64,000 nt of DNA from NCBI GenBank assembly GCA_910583995.1, contig CAJTYW010000001.1, positions 1 to 64,000 on the forward strand. Reading direction: 5' to 3'. The stretch is from an uncultured Christensenella sp. GTDB lineage: Bacteria > Bacillota > Clostridia > Christensenellales > UBA3700. Of the stretch, positions 33,943 to 42,597 are shown piece after piece (position 1 is the first letter of the stretch; each line of letters begins with the position of its first letter). The notes beneath the pieces are model-generated. The model did not search any database and was not told the origin of the DNA. It saw only the letters and a list, made by a program, of their open reading frames with translations. Made by a program: the position numbers and the translations under genes.

Positions 33943-34761
33943 ATGAAGTATAAATTATTGGTTTGTGATTTTGACGGAACTTTATATACAGACGATTTTA
34001 AAGTAACGCAAGAGACGATTGATGCAGTTGAAGAATTTAAGGCTAGGGGCGGAAAGTTTATTATAGCAACTGGCAGGTTGTATCAAGCGGTAAAACCTTT
34101 TGCAGAACTTTTTAAACTGACAGATGAAGTTATTACTTATCAAGGTAGTGGAGTTTACGATTTAAAAACAGATACCCTATTAATGTCACAAGAAATTGAA
34201 AAAGATTTGGCAGTTAGTGTTTATAGCTTTTTGTACAAAAAATATTCTGATATAACTTCTCCTATATTATTTTATGACGATAAATGTATAATTGAAGAAG
34301 AAAATGAGTTTAATAGATATTTTGCAAGTATTGTAAAAGTACCGCTAGTATGTGTAAATGAAAAACTTGACAAATATGTTGAAAAACACAATCTTAATGT
34401 AAGAAAAATTTTGAGTCTAACAGATAATAATTACATAAGAGTAGTTATTGCGGATATGATAGCGGAGTTTGGCGATAAGCTAAATATCAACCAATCTAGT
34501 AAAGGACTACTTGAGTGTGTAAACAATAAGGCAAGCAAAGGCAATGCGGTTAAATGGATTGCTGAGAGATATAATATTCCAAGAGAACAAATTTGCGCAA
34601 TCGGCGATGCCGAAAATGATAATAGTATGATACAATTTGCAGGGTTCGGTGTTGCAATGGGCAATGCTATGGAAGAGACAAAAGCTGTTGCAGATTTTGT
34701 TTGTGATACCAATAACAAGAATGGTGTATCTAAGGTAATTAAAGAGATATTATTAAAGTAA
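33943..34761 (+). CDS. Cof-type HAD-IIB family hydrolase
   Basis: The 272-aa HAD phosphatase has the nucleophile motif VCDFDGTLYTDD (Asp9, Asp11), motif II ATGRLYQ, motif III Lys in NKASKGNAVKWIA and motif IV IGDAENDNSMIQFAG. The C2B cap lies between residues 80 and 200. Members dephosphorylate sugar phosphates, flavin precursors or nucleotides; the substrate is not predictable here. The stop codon overlaps copy 5 of the 25-bp repeat. Confidence 0.92.
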   Translation: MKYKLLVCDFDGTLYTDDFKVTQETIDAVEEFKARGGKFIIATGRLYQAVKPFAELFKLTDEVITYQGSGVYDLKTDTLLMSQEIEKDLAVSVYSFLYKKYSDITSPILFYDDKCIIEEENEFNRYFASIVKVPLVCVNEKLDKYVEKHNLNVRKILSLTDNNYIRVVIADMIAEFGDKLNINQSSKGLLECVNNKASKGNAVKWIAERYNIPREQICAIGDAENDNSMIQFAGFGVAMGNAMEETKAVADFVCDTNNKNGVSKVIKEILLK

Positions 34762-34785
34762 ACCATTCAAAAATCGGTATTAAAT
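34761..34785 (+). repeat. 25-bp intergenic repeat, copy 5
   Basis: AACCATTCAAAAATCGGTAT followed by TAAAT. It begins on the last base of the TAA stop of the HAD gene, exactly as copy 1 does at 14926. Confidence 0.8.
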
Positions 34786-34848
34786 ATAAAAAACAAGTTA
34801 GATTTCAATTTTGACAATGTTAAAAGGATAAAATTGATTAGGAGTAAT

Positions 34849-35790
34849 ATGATAGAAGAAAGGGAAGAGCGAGATGGCGAAATAGTCAGCTTAACAGATT
34901 TTGCAAAAGACTGCGGTGTTGATTTGGTGCAAGGCAATAAGTCAGGGGAAATGTTTTTGACTACAGTAAACATAAATAGACCGGGGTTATTGCTTGCAGG
35001 TTTTGAAGATTACTTTGGTGAAAAGCGAATACAAGTTATGGGCAATGCCGAGTACTATTATTTACTATCTTGTACAAAAGAAGATAGATACAAAAAAATA
35101 GAAAGTTTATTTGGAAGAAAAATTCCTTGTATAATATTGTCTAAAAATATCGAGCCATTTGAAGAAGTTTTAGAGATTGCAAGTAAGTATGATATACCTA
35201 TATTTAAGTCAAATAAACTTACTTCTCAATTGGTAAACGATTTGGTAACATATCTTAATAGAAAGCTTGCTCCATTTACAACTATTCACGGCGTTTTGCT
35301 TGAAGTCAGCGGTATTGGTGTTTTGATTACAGGACATAGTGGTATGGGTAAAAGTGAAACAGCTATGGAATTGATTCACCGCGGACACAGATTGATTGCC
35401 GATGATAATGTTATTGCAAAGCGTATTCAAGACGAGATAATCGGTACTTCACCAGATAATATTATGCACTTTATGGAAATTCGTGGTGTAGGAATAATCG
35501 ATGTACGCAGTATGTTTGGTGTAGGCTCAGTACTTAGAGAAAAAAGTATAGATTTGGTAATTGAATTGCAAGCTTGGGAAAAGGATATTGAATATGATAG
35601 GCTTGGTATTGTAAGTCAGTTTGAAGATATATTGGGGTTAGAGATACCAAAGCTAACTATGCCAGTGATGCCAGGACGAAACCTTGCAATTGTAGTTGAA
35701 GTTGCTGCAAGAAATGAGCGTTTGAAAAAGCTTGGATTTAATGCAGTAGAGCAATTATTATCAAATGTTAATTTTGGAGAAGAAAATTGA
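34849..35790 (+). CDS. hprK: HPr kinase/phosphorylase
   Basis: The 313-aa bifunctional enzyme phosphorylates and dephosphorylates Ser46 of HPr, controlling carbon catabolite repression. The N-terminal domain (about 1-125) is followed by the kinase core with Walker A GHSGMGKSE (about 162-170), HRGHRLIADDNVI, and the signature MEIRGVGIIDVRSMFGVGSV. PVMPGRNLAIVVEVAA is near the end. The ATG at 34849 is preceded by TAGGAG and is better than the TTG at 34834. nadE starts two bases after the stop. Confidence 0.96.
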   Translation: MIEEREERDGEIVSLTDFAKDCGVDLVQGNKSGEMFLTTVNINRPGLLLAGFEDYFGEKRIQVMGNAEYYYLLSCTKEDRYKKIESLFGRKIPCIILSKNIEPFEEVLEIASKYDIPIFKSNKLTSQLVNDLVTYLNRKLAPFTTIHGVLLEVSGIGVLITGHSGMGKSETAMELIHRGHRLIADDNVIAKRIQDEIIGTSPDNIMHFMEIRGVGIIDVRSMFGVGSVLREKSIDLVIELQAWEKDIEYDRLGIVSQFEDILGLEIPKLTMPVMPGRNLAIVVEVAARNERLKKLGFNAVEQLLSNVNFGEEN

Positions 35791-35792
35791 TT

Positions 35793-36518
35793 ATGAATTA
35801 CGAACAGGAAGTAAAAAACAGAGTTGAATGGATTAAGGATATTTTAAAAAAAACAGGTGCTAAAGGCGTTGTTTTGGGCAACAGCGGTGGCAAAGATTGC
35901 AGTTTGGTTGAAATTTTGTGCAGAAAAGCAACTCCTAATGTATTATCTGTTATAATGCCTTGCGAGTCTTCTCAAAATTACGGGTCTGATAGGGAACACG
36001 CATATCTTGTTGCAAAAGCTTTTGATATTCCGACAATAGAAGTTGACATTACACGTGCTAAACAGGAATTAAAAAAGGTTATAGAACCAATTGCTGGAAA
36101 TGATGTGCCAATGGCATATAATAATATAAATCCAAGGCTAAGAATGTCTGTTATTTATGCAATAGGACAAGCAAAAGGTTATTTAGTTGCAGGAACTGGT
36201 AATGCAAGTGAAATTTATATGGGATACTTTACTAAATGGGGAGACGGCGGATATGATTTTAATCCTATAAACGATTTGCTTGTAGAAGATGTATATGGTA
36301 TGTTGAAATATTTGAATTGTCCTGAAGAAGTTGTAAACAAAAAGCCTAGTGCCGGTTTGTATGAAGGACAAACTGATGAGCAGGAAATGGGTGTTAGTTA
36401 TAGTGAAATAGATAAGTTTATTAAAACGGGTGAAAGTAAGTTTGCAGACAAAATAATGTCAGCTCATAAAAAAACAGAACATAAACGCGTTCCGCCTATG
36501 AAATACAAACAAGATTAA
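35793..36518 (+). CDS. nadE: Ammonia-dependent NAD+ synthetase
   Basis: The 241-aa enzyme amidates nicotinic acid adenine dinucleotide to NAD+. The PP-loop reads GNSGGKDCSLVEIL, with Cys where the family usually has Ser (SGGxDS). NPRLRMSVIYAIGQAKGYLVAGTGNASE, GYFTKWGDGGYDFNPI and KPSAGLYEGQTDEQEMG are family segments. There is no glutaminase domain, so ammonia is the nitrogen source. The ATG at 35793 has GGAGAAG upstream and lies just after the hprK stop. A strong terminator follows. Confidence 0.93.
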   Translation: MNYEQEVKNRVEWIKDILKKTGAKGVVLGNSGGKDCSLVEILCRKATPNVLSVIMPCESSQNYGSDREHAYLVAKAFDIPTIEVDITRAKQELKKVIEPIAGNDVPMAYNNINPRLRMSVIYAIGQAKGYLVAGTGNASEIYMGYFTKWGDGGYDFNPINDLLVEDVYGMLKYLNCPEEVVNKKPSAGLYEGQTDEQEMGVSYSEIDKFIKTGESKFADKIMSAHKKTEHKRVPPMKYKQD

Positions 36519-36522
36519 AATT

Positions 36523-36562
36523 AAGTTAAGCCACAGCAAACGCGCTGTGGCTTAACATTTTT
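36523..36562 (+). terminator. Terminator of hprK-nadE
   Basis: GTTAAGCCACAGC (36525-36537) and GCTGTGGCTTAAC (36544-36556) form a 13-bp GC-rich stem, followed by ATTTTT. Confidence 0.88.
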
Positions 36563-36666
36563 GAATGATAATAGTTTTTTGATTAACAAATATATAAAAT
36601 TTTGTATTAAAAATTAATTAATATGGAAATAAATTTTAAAATTAATTATTATTTTTCTCTGTATGG

Positions 36667-37278
36667 TTAATACAAATAGCCTAGCTTAGTTAAGTTATCT
36701 AAATGGAAATAAAGAGCAGTTCTGTTAATTGATAGGTAACTGATTGCTTCGTGAGTGGTAATTTTGTCATCTTTGAATTTTTGCACTACGGCAATAAAAT
36801 CTTCGCTGTAATACCTTCTGGGTCTACCAAACTGAACGCCACGCTTTTGAGCAGCTGCAATACCTTCTTTTTGCCTTTCGCGGATATTGATTCTTTCATT
36901 TTCCGCAACAAAAGAAAGCACTTGCAAAACAATGTCTGAAATCAATTTTTTTGTAAGAGAATCGTATTTTGAGCGTGTGTCAAGCAAAGGCATATCTAAC
37001 ACACAGATATCTGCACCTATTGTATGTGTAATAAGTCGCCATTCGTCAATAATCGCATTGTAGTTTCTGCCAAGTCTATCAATAGATTTTATTACTAATA
37101 AGTCGCCTTTTTTCAACTTTTCTATCAATTTTTTATAGTTAATTCTCTCAAAATCTTTACCACTTTTTTTATCTGTAAAAATATTTCTTTTACTGACACC
37201 GAATTCTTTAAAAGCATCAAGCTGTCTTGATAAGTTTTGGTCACTTGCAGAAACCCTTGCATAAGCATAAGTCTTCAT
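36667..37278 (-). CDS. Small serine recombinase (resolvase/invertase family)
   Basis: The 203-aa protein has the catalytic domain of serine resolvases: YARVSASDQNLSRQLDAF with the nucleophile Ser10, DKKSGKDFERINYKKL, LVIKSIDRLGRN with the catalytic Arg pair, and ENERINIRERQKEGIAAAQKRG on the dimer helix E. A C-terminal helix-turn-helix of about 45 residues ends it. The size matches resolvases and invertases of transposons, plasmids and invertible segments. No transposase, clear res site or inverted repeats were found around it. TAGGAG precedes the ATG. Confidence 0.93.
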   Translation of the reverse strand: MKTYAYARVSASDQNLSRQLDAFKEFGVSKRNIFTDKKSGKDFERINYKKLIEKLKKGDLLVIKSIDRLGRNYNAIIDEWRLITHTIGADICVLDMPLLDTRSKYDSLTKKLISDIVLQVLSFVAENERINIRERQKEGIAAAQKRGVQFGRPRRYYSEDFIAVVQKFKDDKITTHEAISYLSINRTALYFHLDNLTKLGYLY

Positions 37279-37408
37279 AAATTTCTCCTAGTTGTACATA
37301 TTTATAATTTTATCACTTTATCGGCAAAATGCAATACTTTGAAATAAATTTTAATTTTATAAATATAAGCAATATCAAAAATTTATGATTTAAGTAATTT
37401 TTATAACT

Positions 37409-37440
37409 AAAAAAGTCAAACTAGCAGTTTGACTTTTTGT
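37409..37440. terminator. Bidirectional terminator downstream of galT
   Basis: AAAAAGTCAAACT pairs with AGTTTGACTTTTT (37426-37438) around AGC. On the - strand it ends galT. Confidence 0.85.
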
Positions 37441-37493
37441 TTTTTATTTAAATGCTTTATTATTTGTGCTTATCAAAGCTAAGATTATTTTTA

Positions 37494-39017
37494 TTACTTG
37501 CAACTTAAACCTTGAGTCATAAATTTATCAAATGCGTTTCTGCCTTCTTCAGTATTTTTAAATACAGCAGTGCATTCAAGTATTTTTTCACAAGCAAGAT
37601 TAATGTAGTCTTTAACAATTTTTTTACTATCTTCTGGTGTGTTAGAAGTGCCGTTTTGCTCAGTCAAATATTTAATCATATCTTTATGTTTAGTAAGTGG
37701 GTGAGTTTCCTTGCTAACTTCGTTGTAATCAAATTTCTCTTCACCTGTAAGGTAATTTTGAATAGCCTTAAGCTCTTTATCAAGTCTACCTGGCAAAATG
37801 AATGTACCCATAACTTCAATAATACCAATACCTTCTTTTTTGATATTATGTAAATCTTCAGTAGGGTGATAAATACCATAAGGGTGGCTATCGTCTGTAC
37901 GATTGTTTCTTAAAATCATATCAACTATGTATTTGCCATCTTCATATCTTGCAATTGGTGTAACCGCATTATGTTGAGCATCTGTTTTGCATAAAATGTT
38001 TACTGACTCGTCTGAATATTCAGCCCATTGTCTCAAAACATAATCTGCTGCTTCAATAGCAACCAATTTCTTTTTAGAAGAAACTCTAACAACGCTGTTG
38101 TACCAATCTACAATAGCAATTTCCGCACCTTTGATAGGGGATTTGAAAGTTTTTCTGATATTAGCTTTAAACATAGGAAGACCTTTGCCACCACCTTGAT
38201 AGTGGTCGTGTGTCAAAATAGAACCACCTACTATAGGTAATGCTGCGTTTGAACCCATAAAGAAGTGTGGGAATTGGTCTACAAAATCCACAAGTCTTGC
38301 TATGCAGTCGTGGTTAACTTTCATAGGTCTGTGTTCGTCGCAAAAACAAATCAAATGTTTATGATAATATTGATAAGGTGAGTATTGAATCCACCAAGCT
38401 TCGTCATTGATAGTGATAGGAATAGTTCTTAAAGTTTGTCTTGCAGGGTGTCCAGCGTTGCCTGCAAAGCCAACATTAGAAGTACATAACATACAAGCAG
38501 GATAGCCAGTTTTAGCTTTTAGTGCAGCTGCAATTTGTTTTGGGTCTTTTTCAGGTTTAGAAAGGTTTATTGTAACAACCAAACCGCCTTTAGAACCTTC
38601 ATATTCCCACATAACATTTTTGTTAATATCTTTCATTCTTAGATAGTTGTTTGCTTTTCCAAGCTCAAACAAATAATCTGTTGCTGCTTCAACGCCTTCC
38701 ACAGCTTCGGTAATATCATATTTCATAATAATAGAAGAAGGTGCAGGTGTCACAAGACCAAAAAGTTTTGTTTCGTACAAAATAGCATCATCAATAGTTG
38801 TAAAACCTTGTTCAATTGCATAATTAACCATAAAATCCATAGTATCTTGAATGTCATATTCAGGAATAGCATCTAAAGTAATAGGTGCACCCAATTTAAA
38901 GTTATCAAGCAATGCGTTTCTTACATAATGAACGTCATATTTGTCAAGTGATAGTTTTTTGGTTGCGTAATCAACCAATTGTTCGATTGCGATTAAGATT
39001 TGATTATCTTGTGCCAT
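37494..39017 (-). CDS. galT: UDP-glucose-hexose-1-phosphate uridylyltransferase, class II
   Basis: The 507-aa enzyme moves UMP between glucose 1-phosphate and galactose 1-phosphate in the Leloir pathway. It is the long class II GalT of Firmicutes. Recognisable are NPEKDPK-like SKPEKDPKQIAAAL, YPACMLCTSNVGFAGN, HPARQTLRTIPI, WWIQYSPYQYYHKHLIC, GSNAALPIVGGSILTHDHYQGG with the catalytic His cluster, and GIGIIEVMGTFILPGRL. AGGAGA precedes the ATG. It diverges from galK and has a 230-base structured leader. Confidence 0.95.
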   Translation of the reverse strand: MAQDNQILIAIEQLVDYATKKLSLDKYDVHYVRNALLDNFKLGAPITLDAIPEYDIQDTMDFMVNYAIEQGFTTIDDAILYETKLFGLVTPAPSSIIMKYDITEAVEGVEAATDYLFELGKANNYLRMKDINKNVMWEYEGSKGGLVVTINLSKPEKDPKQIAAALKAKTGYPACMLCTSNVGFAGNAGHPARQTLRTIPITINDEAWWIQYSPYQYYHKHLICFCDEHRPMKVNHDCIARLVDFVDQFPHFFMGSNAALPIVGGSILTHDHYQGGGKGLPMFKANIRKTFKSPIKGAEIAIVDWYNSVVRVSSKKKLVAIEAADYVLRQWAEYSDESVNILCKTDAQHNAVTPIARYEDGKYIVDMILRNNRTDDSHPYGIYHPTEDLHNIKKEGIGIIEVMGTFILPGRLDKELKAIQNYLTGEEKFDYNEVSKETHPLTKHKDMIKYLTEQNGTSNTPEDSKKIVKDYINLACEKILECTAVFKNTEEGRNAFDKFMTQGLSCK

Positions 39018-39250
39018 AAAATTCTCCTAAATCCATAAAATAATTTCAAATAAAAAAATTAAAGCTTTTAGCATAAATATATTTAATTTTAATATTATTC
39101 ATAATAATATCGGAAGTTGTCGCAAAGCGGGGCAAAGCCACATTTTGCAATAACTGACGATTTTTCAAACTGTGTCGACTTGATTTATCAAGAAAAAGCT
39201 TTAGCTTTTGTATAAATTTGAGTTTTTTCAAATTTATCGACACATAGTTT
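39018..39250 (-). promoter_or_regulatory. Structured 5' leader of galT, candidate cis-regulatory RNA
   Basis: On the - strand the first 84 bases (39250 to 39167) can form a four-way junction. The outer stem pairs AAAC/GTTT and TGTGTCGA/TCGACACA. Inside are three hairpins: ATAAATTTGA/TCAAATTTAT (10 bp), AAAAGC/GCTTTT with a TAAA loop, and CTTGA/TCAAG with a TAAA loop. A second domain at about 39115-39157 pairs GTTATTGC with GCGACAAC and contains GGC-TTT-GCC. The predicted transcript start coincides with the outer stem. No known riboswitch class was recognised. Confidence 0.55.
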
Positions 39251-39256
39251 ATATTA

Positions 39257-39285
39257 AGTATATAATATTTATTAAATATTTGCAA
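39257..39285 (-). promoter_or_regulatory. Promoter of galT
   Basis: On the - strand TTGCAA and TATACT are separated by exactly 17 bases. The start is predicted near 39249-39251. Confidence 0.6.
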
Positions 39286-39312
39286 GTATATTATAAGTTT
39301 TTGCAAAAAATA

Positions 39313-39341
39313 TTGATTTTTAGTTTTTTTTGTGCTAAAAT
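39313..39341 (+). promoter_or_regulatory. Promoter of galK
   Basis: TTGATT (39313-39318), 17-base spacer ending in TGC, TAAAAT (39336-39341). Confidence 0.65.
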
Positions 39342-39404
39342 AAATACAAACTATGGTTTATAGAATTTTATTTCATATTATATATATTGTTGGAGGGAAA
39401 ATCT

Positions 39405-40682
39405 GTGAAATATTTAAGCAAACAAGATTTTGACAATTTAGGTTCAAATACAAATTTTGCAAAGGAATGTGACAAACTATATTCGAAGAATAATGGTACT
39501 GAGTATCAAATAAAAAGATACAAGGACTTGTATAAAATACATAGCGAGTTTAGCGGTGAAAATGTACTTATTTTTTCATCACCTGGAAGAATAGAAGTAT
39601 GCGGTAATCATACAGACCATAATAATGGTAAAGTTTTATGTGCATCAATTAGTGTAGACACAATAGCAATGGTGACACCTGTGGTTGAGTCTACTATTAC
39701 TGTTGCATCTGTCGGTTATCCTCCACTAGTTGTTGATATTAATGATTTAGAGCCAAAAACCTCTGAGTTTGGTAAAAGTGAAGGTTTAGTTCGTGGTGTT
39801 TGTGCTTATTTTAAACAAAACGGCTATAATATAGGTGGTTTTTATGCAACAACAACTTCAGATGTATTTAAAGGTGCGGGCGTTAGCTCTTCAGCTTGTT
39901 TTGAAGTGCTTATTTGCGAAATCTTAAATGTGCTTTATAATGACGGAAAAATGGATGCATTAACAAAAGCGTATGCGTCACATCTTGCTGAAAGCAAATA
40001 TTTTGGTAAACCTTGTGGATTAATGGACCAATCAGCAATTGCACTTGGCGGTGTAAGTTATATCGATTTTAAAGATACTAAAGCTCCTGAAGTTGAAAGT
40101 ATACCTTGGCAATTTAAAGATGTTGATATCGTTCTTGTTAACTGTGGTGGTGACCATTGTGGACTTACTGACCAATACGCATCAATCCGTACAGAAATGG
40201 AAGATGTTGCAAAAATCTTTGGACAAAAGGTTCTTAGATTTGTAAATAAAGATAAGTTTATATCAACTGTTCCTATTATTCAAAGTGATGTTTCAGGCAG
40301 AGCTATTTTGAGAGCAATGCACTATTTTGACGAAAATGAAAGGGTTGATAATTGTGCTTTGGCAATTAAAAATGTTGACATAAACAAATATTTTGATATG
40401 ATAAATCAAAGTGGTGATAGTTCATACAAATTATTGCAAAACTGTTATCCAGAAGGTGACCGTGATATGCGTATACCAATGGCACTTGCTTTGAGTAAAA
40501 ATATTTGCGGAAACGAAGGTGCAATAAGAGTTCACGGCGGTGGATTTGCAGGAACTATGATTGCTTATGTGCCTTCAAAACTAACAAACACACTTGTAAA
40601 AGATTTAAAAGCTGTTTTTGGTGCAGATAATGTGTTTGAAATTTCTATTAGAAACAGCGGTACAAGACAGGTTGAAATTTAA
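39405..40682 (+). CDS. galK: Galactokinase (GHMP family)
   Basis: The 425-aa kinase has the galactokinase signature in the form SPGRIEVCGNHTDHNNGKVL near residues 60-79, the GHMP ATP loop KGAGVSSSACFEVLI near 160 and the C-terminal RVHGGGFAGTMIAYV. The central segment PCGLMDQSAIALGGV holds the catalytic Asp. The signature has Cys-Gly-Asn where the family mostly has Ile-Gly-Glu. The start is GTG at 39405 with GGAGGG 8 bases upstream. It diverges from galT, so the two act together in galactose use. Confidence 0.9.
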   Translation: MKYLSKQDFDNLGSNTNFAKECDKLYSKNNGTEYQIKRYKDLYKIHSEFSGENVLIFSSPGRIEVCGNHTDHNNGKVLCASISVDTIAMVTPVVESTITVASVGYPPLVVDINDLEPKTSEFGKSEGLVRGVCAYFKQNGYNIGGFYATTTSDVFKGAGVSSSACFEVLICEILNVLYNDGKMDALTKAYASHLAESKYFGKPCGLMDQSAIALGGVSYIDFKDTKAPEVESIPWQFKDVDIVLVNCGGDHCGLTDQYASIRTEMEDVAKIFGQKVLRFVNKDKFISTVPIIQSDVSGRAILRAMHYFDENERVDNCALAIKNVDINKYFDMINQSGDSSYKLLQNCYPEGDRDMRIPMALALSKNICGNEGAIRVHGGGFAGTMIAYVPSKLTNTLVKDLKAVFGADNVFEISIRNSGTRQVEI

Positions 40683-40698
40683 TTAAGGACAAAAGAGT

Positions 40699-41709
40699 AT
40701 GGGTAGTTTTACTAGTAAGTTAATGTGCGAAATAAGCAAAGGCTTTGAACTGTTTGGAATGGAAATACGTTGGTATGGCGTAATTTTGACAACAGGTATG
40801 GTTTGTGCTTTATTTTTGATGTTATTTCTTGCAAAAAGGGAAAAAGTCGAGCCTGATTTTTGTTTGTCAACCTTTCTGTTTGCGATTATATTTGCGATTT
40901 TTGGGGCGAGATTATTCTTTGTAGTGCCTAGATTTAACGAATATTTTACGACTTGGGAAGGTTTTGCAAGGGCATTCAATATATCCGAAGGTGGTTTAAC
41001 TATAATCGGCGGTATACCTATGGGAGCGCTTGGTGTGTATATATCTTGTCGTATATACAAAAAATCTTTTTTCAGAATAACAGATTTGATAGTTCCTTGT
41101 TTGCTTTTAGGACAAGTTATCGGAAGATGGGGTAACTTTGTTAATGGCGAGCTTTATGGTTTTGAAATCACTAATGACGCATTTGCAAAATTCCCGTTTG
41201 CAGTATGGGTATATGATAATGGGCATTATGCTTGGCACGCAGCAAATTTCTTTTATGAAATGATGCTTAACCTTGTAATGTTAATAATAATGCTTACACT
41301 TACATTTACAATAAAAAAGAAATTAAAAGTAGGCTTTTTAAGCGTTTTATACATTATTTGGTATGGTGTAGTTAGAGGATTGTTGGAGTTTGTAAAAGTC
41401 GGACAACTTATGTGGGGTAGCGTTCGTGCAGTGCAATTTATTTGTTTCTTATGTGCAGCTATCGGCATCGTGTTCTTGGTTTTACTGCAACTTGGCTATG
41501 TTAAATTTGAAACACCTGTAATGTATGAAAGACATTTTCAGTTAGTTCACGAACCACCTGAGTATGTAGAAGGTCAATTTGATAATATTGTTACAGATGA
41601 TACAGAAAAAGAAGCTCCAAAAGGTTTTAAAAAATTTTTAAACAGCTTTTTTGATAGCAATCCGAATGGTAAGAAAAAAGAAAAGCAAGACGATAAAAAG
41701 GACGAGTAA
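40699..41709 (+). CDS. lgt: Prolipoprotein diacylglyceryl transferase
   Basis: The 336-aa membrane enzyme attaches diacylglycerol to the lipobox Cys of prolipoproteins. Seven or so membrane helices are visible. Family segments are EIRWYGVILTTGM, the GGLTIIGGIPMGALGVY loop, the Lgt signature GRWGNFVNGELYG near 141-153, and YEMMLNL and RGLLEFVK. A charged cytoplasmic tail of about 60 residues follows residue 280. It would process the lipoproteins at 6080 and 13424. It starts 16 bases after galK. lgt next to hprK is the common order in Firmicutes, here interrupted by nadE, a recombinase and galTK. Confidence 0.93.
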   Translation: MGSFTSKLMCEISKGFELFGMEIRWYGVILTTGMVCALFLMLFLAKREKVEPDFCLSTFLFAIIFAIFGARLFFVVPRFNEYFTTWEGFARAFNISEGGLTIIGGIPMGALGVYISCRIYKKSFFRITDLIVPCLLLGQVIGRWGNFVNGELYGFEITNDAFAKFPFAVWVYDNGHYAWHAANFFYEMMLNLVMLIIMLTLTFTIKKKLKVGFLSVLYIIWYGVVRGLLEFVKVGQLMWGSVRAVQFICFLCAAIGIVFLVLLQLGYVKFETPVMYERHFQLVHEPPEYVEGQFDNIVTDDTEKEAPKGFKKFLNSFFDSNPNGKKKEKQDDKKDE

Positions 41710-41802
41710 CACTATTTGTTTAATCGCATAAAATGTTTTTATAAATGTTAAATAAAAAAGAGATAATTTTAGCGGAATAAAATTATTGATAATCGGAGTA
41801 AA

Positions 41803-42393
41803 ATGAAAAATAAAGATAATGTTTTAAAACTTGTTATAAGCATTTTAATGGTTGTTTTTGGACTGCTATTGTTGCTTGACCAATTGGATATTAAGTATAT
41901 TGATGATTTCTTTACACCTTGGTATACAATAGTTATTTTGTTTGTCACAGCTTGTTTGCTTACTTATGCTATTGTAAAAAAAGCACCGATAATTTATGTG
42001 CTTTCAATGTTGCTTGCAGGTATTTATTTGGTGATTTCAATATCAACTAAGGTGGAAAATCTAGTTGTCGGTAAAATAATTGCAATTATTCCGTTGTTTA
42101 TAGGCATTGGTATAGTGCTTGCGGATAAGATTTGCAAATGGTCACCAAAAGCTATGAGATTTGGTTTGATTACAACAGTTGCCAGTGCAATAGTTTTAGT
42201 TAGTACTATTTTAGATGTTTGGCGTTATGTTATACCAGCAGTTGTTATAATGATAGGTATCGCTTATATTTTGTTTGGATTGTTTGCTATTAAGCAGGAA
42301 TCAAAGTCTAAAAAAGAGAATAATGACCATTATGTAACAATAGAAAAAGAACAAACAGATGAAGAACCAAAAAAAGATAATACTGAAAACTAG
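41803..42393 (+). CDS. Hypothetical membrane protein, 196 aa
   Basis: There are six predicted membrane segments within residues 8-165, in closely spaced pairs as in small DUF5668/LiaF-like membrane domains. A polar, acidic C-terminal tail of about 30 residues (KSKKENNDHY, EEPKKDN) follows. No specific family was recognised. A CGGAG ribosome binding site lies 6 bases before the ATG. It sits 93 bases after lgt and has its own terminator, so it may be transcribed with lgt. Confidence 0.7.
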   Translation: MKNKDNVLKLVISILMVVFGLLLLLDQLDIKYIDDFFTPWYTIVILFVTACLLTYAIVKKAPIIYVLSMLLAGIYLVISISTKVENLVVGKIIAIIPLFIGIGIVLADKICKWSPKAMRFGLITTVASAIVLVSTILDVWRYVIPAVVIMIGIAYILFGLFAIKQESKSKKENNDHYVTIEKEQTDEEPKKDNTEN

Positions 42394-42439
42394 TATTAAG
42401 TGTATATTAGTTTTAAATAAAAAATAAAATATAATTTGA

Positions 42440-42474
42440 TAAAAAGTCAGGCAATTATAGCTTGACTTTTTATT
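42440..42474 (+). terminator. Terminator of the lgt region
   Basis: AAAAAGTCAGGC pairs with GCTTGACTTTTT (one G-U pair) around a 7-base loop, followed by TATTT. Confidence 0.85.
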
Positions 42475-42597
42475 TATCGGATTTTAAGGGATTTTTGACA
42501 AACAAAGATATAATTTGACATTTTCTTTATTTTTATTAGTTATATTTATGTTAATATAAACTATAGGAAGTAAATTGCAAGTAATATGGGGTGTAAT

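Noticed and set aside
36667..37278. Serine recombinase as part of a prophage or transposon
   Set aside because: No other phage, transposase or terminal repeat sequences were seen nearby; it is kept as a solitary recombinase.
39167..39250. Cloverleaf fold considered as a tRNA
   Set aside because: There is no anticodon-like 7-base loop, no TTC T-loop, no conserved D-loop bases and no discriminator/CCA context.
39046..39306. 86-codon open frame on the - strand upstream of galT
   Set aside because: It has no ribosome site, overlaps the galT promoter and the stems of the predicted leader, and its composition does not look like a protein.
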